Shown here: piece by piece, positions 9,157 to 15,510 of the stretch
Layout of the letters: the number at the start of each line of letters is the position of its first letter
Numbering within the stretch: the first letter of the stretch is position 1
Source: Candidatus Obscuribacterales bacterium
Lineage (GTDB): Bacteria > Cyanobacteriota > Vampirovibrionia > Obscuribacterales > Obscuribacteraceae
DNA: 64,000 nucleotides
Reading direction: 5' to 3'
NCBI GenBank assembly: GCA_019746975.1
Contig: JAIERK010000056.1
Span: 1 to 64,000 of the forward strand
Notes under the pieces: generated by a model
Told to the model about the DNA's origin: nothing
Seen by the model: only the letters and a program-made list of their open reading frames with translations
Databases searched by the model: none
Program-made: the position numbers and the translations under genes

Positions 9157-10689
9157 ATGCAGCGCTCGCACTTCTCCCAACCCTCTTCGAGAGTTAGTAA
9201 GACAAGCTTGTTCACCCTTCTTTTGTCGACACAGCTGCTTTTGTCGAGCACAGTCCTGCCATTACCAGTGGTGGCGGCTGAGAGCGTCTCTCTGGATTCC
9301 GCCGTCACGGCAGGCTCTGCCAATGACGCCGGCGCCGCCGCTATCAAATTACTGTCAGAGACTACGGCAGTCACTCCAGAGGCTGAATCAGAGACAACCA
9401 AGTCAGCTGAGTTCGCCAAAGACGAACAGCCGGTCGGCTGGGAAAGCTCTGCCAACGACTTTATCAAACAAGAAAACGACGCACTCAGCACGGGTTCGGA
9501 CAACAAAGTAAATCAAAAGACGGAGAGCGCTACCTCTGAAAAAAGCGCCGCTGGAGACAGCAAGACTTCCACGAGCGATACTAATGAGTCGGCGAAAGCT
9601 GAAGCTCCTTCCACTGCCGACAGCAAGCAGATTGCTGACAAGACTGCAGACAAGACCCAGGGTGAGCCCGTCGAGGTCGGAACGGACGGTGCCGACAACA
9701 AGAATGGTATCGGTGGATTTGTAGGCGAGAACGGTGACGGCGATGTTGCTTTGCTGGAGCAAGGATTCGTCGAATCAAATGTTCGTGAAACTCTTGGCGA
9801 AGTCATTGTGATCGACAATGACGAAGCTGTGGAGATGGAAGAGACGATCGCATACGAAGAGCTTCCAACGGACGAGGGCAAGACCAAAATTAAGTCGGGT
9901 GCTCAATTCCCTGTAGTCATGGTCTCCCAGATCACAAGCAAAACGATCAAGAAAGGCGACAACATTCAGGCCCGATTGAAATACGATTTGAAGATTGCAG
10001 AACGTCTCGTCGCTAATCGCGGCGACGTTGTTGTCGGTCACATCGATTATGTGCTTCCCGCTCGGAGCGTTCTTCACTCGCTGGTGAGCCCAAATCGCTG
10101 GTACAAGAATTCCGGTTGCATCGGCGTAAGATTCGATGAAATTATCAATAAGAAGAAAGAGCACATCGCACTAAATGCGATGCCGGCTCAGAAGGCTCGC
10201 ATTGTTCGTAACAAGGCTGAAGGACGCGAGCTTGGTGTCAACCACTCCGGACAAATCACCGGTCCCTGGGCGCAGCAATTGCGATATAAAGCTCTTCGTA
10301 TCGGACTTAACTTCGCGCTTGCGCCGGCAGGTGTGTTCAGCTTCGGCGCGATGCCTGTGGCACTCGGAGTTATCGGTGCAGCCAATCCGTCCTTCGCATT
10401 CATGAAGCCAGTCGGGACCAACGTTCGTCACCGACGCATCAAAGGTTTCGCCTGGGGTTTCCTGAGTGGTATTCCGGGTAGCTGGATCATCGAAGACACG
10501 GTCACCAAAGGACAGGAAGCGATTATCAAACCTGGTGACGAATTCCTCGTGGAGCTCAAAGAAGAGTTCACCGGCGAAGCACGCACCGAGGCACAGTTGT
10601 TGCCAGGTTCTAGCGCCAAGGTCAAGGGTCAGGTCGTCAAAGATCCGAAGGCCTCGAAGCCCGAGAAGAAATCTAGCAAGAAGAAATAG
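9157..10689 (+). CDS. Secreted protein with Ser/Thr/Asp-rich linker and VirB10/TrbI-like C-terminal domain
   Basis: 510 residues. A signal peptide spans about 10-40 (LFTLLLSTQLLLSSTVLPLPVVAA), followed by a low-complexity S/T/E/D/K linker to about 230. The C-terminal domain starts near FPVVMVSQITSKTIKKGDNI and has the pattern of short beta strands seen in VirB10/TrbI-like barrels (RGDVVVGHIDYVLPA), plus a hydrophobic stretch (LNFALAPAGVFSFGAMPVALG) and a KPGDEF...VEL end. A similar plan occurs in the minus-strand protein ending at 11290. SD AGAGG sits about 8 bases before ATG. The function is unknown, and the domain comparison is by pattern only. Confidence 0.75.
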   Translation: MQRSHFSQPSSRVSKTSLFTLLLSTQLLLSSTVLPLPVVAAESVSLDSAVTAGSANDAGAAAIKLLSETTAVTPEAESETTKSAEFAKDEQPVGWESSANDFIKQENDALSTGSDNKVNQKTESATSEKSAAGDSKTSTSDTNESAKAEAPSTADSKQIADKTADKTQGEPVEVGTDGADNKNGIGGFVGENGDGDVALLEQGFVESNVRETLGEVIVIDNDEAVEMEETIAYEELPTDEGKTKIKSGAQFPVVMVSQITSKTIKKGDNIQARLKYDLKIAERLVANRGDVVVGHIDYVLPARSVLHSLVSPNRWYKNSGCIGVRFDEIINKKKEHIALNAMPAQKARIVRNKAEGRELGVNHSGQITGPWAQQLRYKALRIGLNFALAPAGVFSFGAMPVALGVIGAANPSFAFMKPVGTNVRHRRIKGFAWGFLSGIPGSWIIEDTVTKGQEAIIKPGDEFLVELKEEFTGEARTEAQLLPGSSAKVKGQVVKDPKASKPEKKSSKKK

Positions 10690-10901
10690 CTAGTCAGCTC
10701 GATCCGTTCGATCTGAATCCAGGGTTTGCTACGACGCATCAAGCGTTCAACGGTAAATTGCTCGGGTTTCGCGATACGAACTGCGACTGTGTGCAGCGCG
10801 GATTCGCAGACATTGCACGGATATGCGGACAAGCGCGCTTGGTGCGGGTTTCGCGATAAAAGAGGGTGCGGCGGCGAGTGCGTGCGCGGCGATTTAGTGC
10901 G

Positions 10902-11028
10902 GGTTTTGGCAAGTTGGCGAACCAATGTCGCGATGGAATGGCTAGATGCGACTCGAGGCACCAAACGTCAAAATTTTTACCGAATTCGGCTAAAATTTCC
11001 TCGAAAGGGCGGTAAATTCAGCGATTGC
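10902..11028 (+). repeat. Intergenic direct repeat, copy 1
   Basis: About 127 bases, nearly identical over the first ~105 to the copy at 11079 (one substitution, then small indels near the end). Each copy opens with TTTTGGCAAG, contains the TTGGCGAACCAAT motif (10914-10926), and carries an imperfect 28-base dyad centred on CCGAATTCGG (10971-10998). It is not coding on either strand that I can support. Confidence 0.9.
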
Positions 11029-11078
11029 TGAACGGGTTCCAAACCCGATATCGCTTTACACCTATAGAAAAGGATGGA

Positions 11079-11206
11079 GGTTTTGGCAAGTTGGCGAACC
11101 AATGTCGCGATGGAATAGCTAGATGCGACTCGAGGCACCAAACGTCAAAATTTTTACCGAATTCGGCTAAAATTTCCTCGAAAAGGGCGGTGGTTTCAGC
11201 TATTGC
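11079..11206 (+). repeat. Intergenic direct repeat, copy 2
   Basis: Second copy, offset 177 bases from the first with a 50-base unique spacer. It keeps TTGGCGAACCAAT (11091-11103) and the CCGAATTCGG dyad. It ends just before the terminator at 11224. Both copies lie between convergent genes, so they are downstream elements rather than promoters for those genes. Confidence 0.9.
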
Positions 11207-11223
11207 CAAAAGGGCTTTCAAAT

Positions 11224-11251
11224 GAAAGACCGGGCGTTAACCCGGTCTTTC
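11224..11251. terminator. Strong hairpin terminator between convergent genes
   Basis: Perfect 11-base stem GAAAGACCGGG/CCCGGTCTTTC with a six-base loop. It lies 39 bases past the minus-strand stop at 11290 and is followed on the plus strand by a T-rich tail. It could serve both directions. Confidence 0.8.
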
Positions 11252-11289
11252 GAGTATTTCTTTAGGTGCCGTAGCCAACGCCAGCCAGC

Positions 11290-12573
11290 TTAATAGGCTC
11301 CCACGTAAGGTCCTGGACCAGCGCCGGCAATGGATGACGGCGCATCGAGTTGGATTTGAATTGGTGTACCGGATGGGATGTTGACGTCCTTGCCTTTCCG
11401 AACAGTCAAACTCTGAACAACTCCGACGCCGCCACCGATGGCGGTGCCTGACCAGGCACCACGACCGACACCACGTCCGCCGCCGGCGATAGCGCCGACC
11501 GCTGTACCGAGTGCGGCGCCGAGACCGGCGCCCACAGCGCCTCTGCCTACAGCCTGCACCGTTTTGCCTTTCCAGGTTTCGCCGACGAGCTCGCCGTTGC
11601 CGTCTTTGTCATCATATTTGCCGATGCCGCCTACGATGTGAGCGACGATTGGTGTCTCTGTTCCATCGGGAGTGCGCAGGCGATTGAACTGAATCTCAAG
11701 GCGACCAGACATGCCGAGATACCCGCCTTTTTTCGCTTCAGTCACCTGACCAAGCAATACAGAACCAGCAGGAATCTGAGAATCTCCGAGGATTACCGCC
11801 TGACTAATGCCAGCCTGGATCATATCGCCAGGTCGAGCCACCTGGGTTGCGATCGAAGTGCTGAGCTGCGCAGGGATCACAAGACCGGCAGGAGCATATG
11901 CGACCCGGCCCTGGCGATACCCTCGCGGTGCCGGCGTGTAACCAGTCGAGCCCTGAGGCGCCGTGTAATTGTAAGTCGCGGATGCGCCGTATTGTTGCTG
12001 GTTACCATTGAATGGTTGTTGCTGCGGCGGTTGATTACCGTTGTTGCTACCGAAATATTCCGGGCCAGGTCCTCCCTGTGCGGGAGCCTGTGCTGGAGGC
12101 TGATTTGCGACGGCTGGCGCGCTGGCTGCGTAGTCGCCGGACAACTGTGCGATGTAACTCTGGATGCTTGCCTGATCGCGAAGCGACGCGCGTAGTTGGT
12201 CTGCCCATTTTTGTGCCAAAACAGCTGGGGTAGCTCCGTTAGCCTTTGCCGTGGCGCTATCTACGGTGATGACCTGATAACCGCCCAGAGTTATGACCGG
12301 CAATCCCTTGACGTAAGTGATGTTGACTGAAGCTGGTGTTCTATCTTTCGCCGCTACGAGAGCGTTGTCGAGATTTTGTTGGACTTGCTCTGCTCTAGCC
12401 TCTCCTGACAGAGAGCCGGCTCCGGACAGATTGGAGATGACGGGTTGACCGGCCATTCGCACGGTACTATCCGACGCCATCACCGCCAGTGGTGTCATAT
12501 AAATCAATTGGCTCAACACGAGAGCGGTTGCCAGGACGCTCGTTTTGATGGAAGACTTTTTAGTGCACTTCAT
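11290..12573 (-). CDS. Secreted protein with glycine zipper and VirB10/TrbI-like domain
   Basis: 427 residues with a signal peptide (VLATALVLSQLIYMTPLAVMA). A Gln/Pro/Asn-rich middle is followed by a beta-rich C-terminal part (LVIPAQLSTSIATQV, IPAGSVLLGQVTEAKKGG, LEIQFNRL). Next comes a striking glycine zipper, about 45 residues of GxxxG-type repeats (VGAGLGAALGTAVGAIAGG...GTAIGGGVG), and a final VRKGKDVNIPSGTPIQIQL strand pair. The zipper suggests membrane insertion or oligomerisation (inference). SD AGGG lies upstream of ATG. It is closed by the hairpin at 11224 and shares its plan with the 9157-10689 product. Confidence 0.75.
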   Translation of the reverse strand: MKCTKKSSIKTSVLATALVLSQLIYMTPLAVMASDSTVRMAGQPVISNLSGAGSLSGEARAEQVQQNLDNALVAAKDRTPASVNITYVKGLPVITLGGYQVITVDSATAKANGATPAVLAQKWADQLRASLRDQASIQSYIAQLSGDYAASAPAVANQPPAQAPAQGGPGPEYFGSNNGNQPPQQQPFNGNQQQYGASATYNYTAPQGSTGYTPAPRGYRQGRVAYAPAGLVIPAQLSTSIATQVARPGDMIQAGISQAVILGDSQIPAGSVLLGQVTEAKKGGYLGMSGRLEIQFNRLRTPDGTETPIVAHIVGGIGKYDDKDGNGELVGETWKGKTVQAVGRGAVGAGLGAALGTAVGAIAGGGRGVGRGAWSGTAIGGGVGVVQSLTVRKGKDVNIPSGTPIQIQLDAPSSIAGAGPGPYVGAY

Positions 12574-12912
12574 GGTTTTTTCCCTATCGTCTCGACAGAT
12601 GTCACTGGACCCTGAGGCGTTGTGTGACGAGTTCCTCTATATGCCAAACCTATCGGTTCCTCTCGTTCGCCCAACGGAGCTGGATTTTTAGACTGTCAAA
12701 GTCTAGCAATGTTCCCGACTGAATTTCTGAGAGTTTGATAAAGCCAGAAGGGCGGCGGTCTGAAGTGGTGGTCAAGAATTGGCGCTGCAGGCGATATTAG
12801 AGGAAATTCCAGATGTGGTGTTAATAATGTACATACTAGATCTTACAGACCCCTGATGACGTCAGCAGCTGTAGCGTGAATAATGTTATGTGGGAAACAA
12901 TGGTGAGAATTA
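12574..12912. other. Divergent intergenic stretch with nothing assigned
   Basis: 339 bases between divergent genes. It holds the SDR ribosome binding site GGTGAG (12902-12907) and A/T-rich promoter-like sequence near 12825-12840, but no hexamer pair I would defend, no small ORF with an SD and only a short 6-base stem near 12690. Confidence 0.4.
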
Positions 12913-13737
12913 ATGGCAGCTGGTCTTCTTAGCGGAAAAGCAGCGCTCGTTACAGGGGCAAGCCGCGGCATCGGTCGTGCCATAGCGCTGCAACTAGCCG
13001 ACGCTGGTGCCGCTGTCGCGCTTGTTGCCCGAGACATAGGCAAGCTGGAAGACCTCGCGCGCAGGCTCGACTCGACCGGCACTAAGACTGTGTACAACAG
13101 TTTCGACCTGGCTCTTGAGGATTCTATTAACAATCTCGTAGATTGGCTGAGAGAAAAAGACTTCCATGTGGACATCCTCGTCAACAATGCCGGGATCTAC
13201 GGAACCGACTCAATAGCAATGGAAGAGTATTGCGGCTGGGACTCAGGGGCGAAGTCTTCGCTATCACTATGGAACAAGACTCTGGCTGTTAATTTGAGCG
13301 CAGCCTTCGGCCTTGCTCGGCTGCTCGCGCCACAGATGGTTGAGAAACGATGGGGAAGAATCATCAACATCTCTTCAATATCAGGTCAAAAGGCGGAGGT
13401 TTTTGGGACAGCCTATTCGGCTTCGAAGTTCGGACTGATTGGTGTCACCCAATCTCTTGCGCTCGAACTTGCACGTCACGGGGTGACTGTTAACTCAGTC
13501 TGTCCGGGATGGGTTGCAACCGACATGGCCGAGGAGCAGATCAACGATCCAGAATGGTGCCGGCTCAACGACATTAATCCAGAGGAATCGCTGGACATTG
13601 CCCGTCTTTCGGTTCCGCAGATGCGGCTGATTCAGCCCGATGAAGTCGCTAGTTTGGTAGGGTATCTCTGCACGGACAGTGCTAGAGGAATTACTGGTCA
13701 GGCCATAAACATATGTGGAGGTTTATCGATAACTTGA
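12913..13737 (+). CDS. Short-chain dehydrogenase/reductase, FabG-like
   Basis: NAD(P)-dependent oxidoreductase with a Rossmann fold. The cofactor motif is TGASRGIG (about 16-23), then NNAG, catalytic Ser in INISSISG and YSASK as the Tyr/Lys pair. The C-terminal ITGQAINICGG is the classical SDR end. 274 residues is slightly long because of a loop after NNAGIYG. The substrate could be 3-oxoacyl-ACP or another carbonyl. SD GGTGAG is five bases before ATG. It overlaps pgeF by 25 bases, so the two are probably one transcript. Confidence 0.92.
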   Translation: MAAGLLSGKAALVTGASRGIGRAIALQLADAGAAVALVARDIGKLEDLARRLDSTGTKTVYNSFDLALEDSINNLVDWLREKDFHVDILVNNAGIYGTDSIAMEEYCGWDSGAKSSLSLWNKTLAVNLSAAFGLARLLAPQMVEKRWGRIINISSISGQKAEVFGTAYSASKFGLIGVTQSLALELARHGVTVNSVCPGWVATDMAEEQINDPEWCRLNDINPEESLDIARLSVPQMRLIQPDEVASLVGYLCTDSARGITGQAINICGGLSIT

Positions 13738-14570
13738 AATATACAAGTGGTATCTCTCAGACGGCATTACGAACCAACAGCTGGATTGTTCAAGAGCGAG
13801 ATGGAATCAGGCTTGTCCTGTCACCCCGCTTGATGGAACTCGATTTTGTCAATCACGCCTTCACTACACGCATTGGCGGAAATTCGAGGGCACCGTTCGA
13901 CTCGTTCAATCTTGGTGGTCAGCTCAAAGAGGACGAGTTGAAGCTCGATGCGCATGCCAATCGAAAGCAGCTATGCAAAGCGCTTTCCATCAACTATCAG
14001 GATCTGGTCGTACCAGGTCAAGTCCATTCTCGTAATGTCGAACTGGTTGAAGGAAATGGCGAGTTACCAGATCTGAAAGCAGTCGACGGTTTGATTACGT
14101 CGCGGCCTGCTACACCTCTCTTATTGCACTTCGCCGACTGCGTCCCCGTGATCGTGGTCGAAAAGAAGAGTCGATTGATTGGAATTTTTCACGCTGGTTG
14201 GAGAGGCACCGCCGCCGGCATAGTCCGACATGGAGTAGAGCAGATGGTGAGCCTTCTTGGAGCGGACCCTGCACACATGGTCGGGGCGATCGGACCGGCA
14301 ATCGGTTCGTGTTGTTATCCGACTTCCGGCGAGGTAATTGAGGCACTCAAAGCCACAGTATCGGAGATTGATGGATTGATCTCAGAACACAAGAGCGGCC
14401 AACAGGCGCCTGAGCTCAAGGCAATCAACGCAATGCAATTACTCGAAGCCGGCGTACACGAAGTCGACGTCAGCGATTACTGCACCGCCTGCAATCCCGA
14501 TGTCTTTTATTCGCACCGCCAATCAGGTGGTTCTACAGGACGACAGGGCGCATTGGTTTGTATCAAGTGA
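13713..14570 (+). CDS. pgeF: PgeF/YfiH (DUF152) purine nucleoside phosphorylase-like protein
   Basis: Member of the multicopper-oxidase-like YfiH/LACC1 family, described as a peptidoglycan editing factor and purine nucleoside phosphorylase. The metal-site residues are present: His in PGQVHS, Cys in HFADCVPV, His in FHAGWRGT, with the conserved IGPAIGSCCY. The N-terminal FTTRIGGNS...FNLG also matches. Starting at 13713 overlaps the SDR gene by 25 bases; an in-frame TTG at 13734, preceded by TGGAGG (13716-13721), is a plausible alternative. Confidence 0.92.
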   Translation: MWRFIDNLKYTSGISQTALRTNSWIVQERDGIRLVLSPRLMELDFVNHAFTTRIGGNSRAPFDSFNLGGQLKEDELKLDAHANRKQLCKALSINYQDLVVPGQVHSRNVELVEGNGELPDLKAVDGLITSRPATPLLLHFADCVPVIVVEKKSRLIGIFHAGWRGTAAGIVRHGVEQMVSLLGADPAHMVGAIGPAIGSCCYPTSGEVIEALKATVSEIDGLISEHKSGQQAPELKAINAMQLLEAGVHEVDVSDYCTACNPDVFYSHRQSGGSTGRQGALVCIK

Positions 14571-14636
14571 ACTGCAATAAAGTTTGCTTTGGACCAACAA
14601 TTGGTAGGTTGGTATTCAGAGCATTTATCGGCGAGA

Positions 14637-14665
14637 TTGAAGAGAGTTTGCGGTTGTCCTACACT
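14637..14665 (+). promoter_or_regulatory. Promoter for the TPR lipoprotein gene
   Basis: TTGAAG (14637-14642), a 17-base spacer and TACACT (14660-14665). The ATG of the lipoprotein begins nine bases later with no SD, so the message may be nearly leaderless. Confidence 0.4.
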
Positions 14666-14674
14666 AATAAACAT

Positions 14675-15358
14675 ATGAATTACCGAAAGAAGTATTTGGG
14701 CGTTCCTCTGGCCGTAGCTTTGTTTTGCTCGGGACTTCAGGGCTGTTCGTTATTCGGGCAGCCTACGGCCCAAGACTTCGACCAGAAAGCTACCGCTAAC
14801 GCCATGCGCGAGGAGTTTGCCAAAGCGATAGGAGACTGGGATCTCGGCGTCCTTGCCGATCCGGAGAATCCGATCTGGTATTGGAAACGTGCTAATGCCT
14901 GCAAACATGTGGCAGGCCGAGAGCAGCAAGCGGTAGACGATGCTCGAAGAGCGATCGAACTGAGCTCTAAACGTCCTGAATTCAAGAGTAAGCTCATGTA
15001 CTTCAAGTACACGGAGGCGGATGCGCTCCAGGTCAAAGGCGAACTCATTCCATCGATAACTGTTCTCGACCCTCAGATTCAAGAGCTCGGCAATGAGCCT
15101 TATGCCGCTCCGTTTTACCTGCTGAGAGCAAACGCGTATTTCAAATTAGGTAGGAATCAAGAGGCGCTCCCCGATGTCAATAAAGCTATAGAGCTGATTC
15201 CGACCTGGTCCCGTGCATATGACCTGAGGGCTGAGATTTACCAGGCCCTGGGCGATACGGAAAAAGCCCAAAAAGATAGAGATGTCTGCCTGTTCAACGA
15301 CTATGATAAAAAAGTCGATTTGTATGAGCCTTATCCGTACCAGCGACTGACGTTCTGA
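14675..15358 (+). CDS. TPR lipoprotein
   Basis: About 227 residues. Start ATG 14675 (MNYRKK...) is chosen because it gives a clean lipoprotein signal, LAVALFCSGLQGC, with lipobox LQGC; the frame is open further upstream but without a signal peptide. TPR-like helices follow, clearest at the end (APFYLLRANAYFKLGRNQEA and AYDLRAEIYQALGDTEKA). Probably anchored to a membrane face and acting as an assembly scaffold (inference). Confidence 0.8.
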   Translation: MNYRKKYLGVPLAVALFCSGLQGCSLFGQPTAQDFDQKATANAMREEFAKAIGDWDLGVLADPENPIWYWKRANACKHVAGREQQAVDDARRAIELSSKRPEFKSKLMYFKYTEADALQVKGELIPSITVLDPQIQELGNEPYAAPFYLLRANAYFKLGRNQEALPDVNKAIELIPTWSRAYDLRAEIYQALGDTEKAQKDRDVCLFNDYDKKVDLYEPYPYQRLTF

Positions 15359-15510
15359 TTAATTCTCAACGGTTTTGCTTTCAAACCCAGGAACAGGTTG
15401 ACAGGACCTTTCGTCAAGCTGACTAAAGCAAACAATGATTGGTAGTGTACGGTTGTAAAGATTAGGACTGCTGTTTGTTTTCGCCCTCAAATTGTCCGAC
15501 AATATACTAG

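Noticed and set aside
10726-11031. Plus-strand frame through the first intergenic repeat, and a minus-strand frame at 11018-11221 through the second
   Set aside because: They exist only because the repeats lack stops; no SD, and the two copies are not read in a common frame.
12685-12706. TAGACT-n4-AGTCTA short inverted repeat
   Set aside because: Only six pairs, no T tract and not aligned with a promoter.
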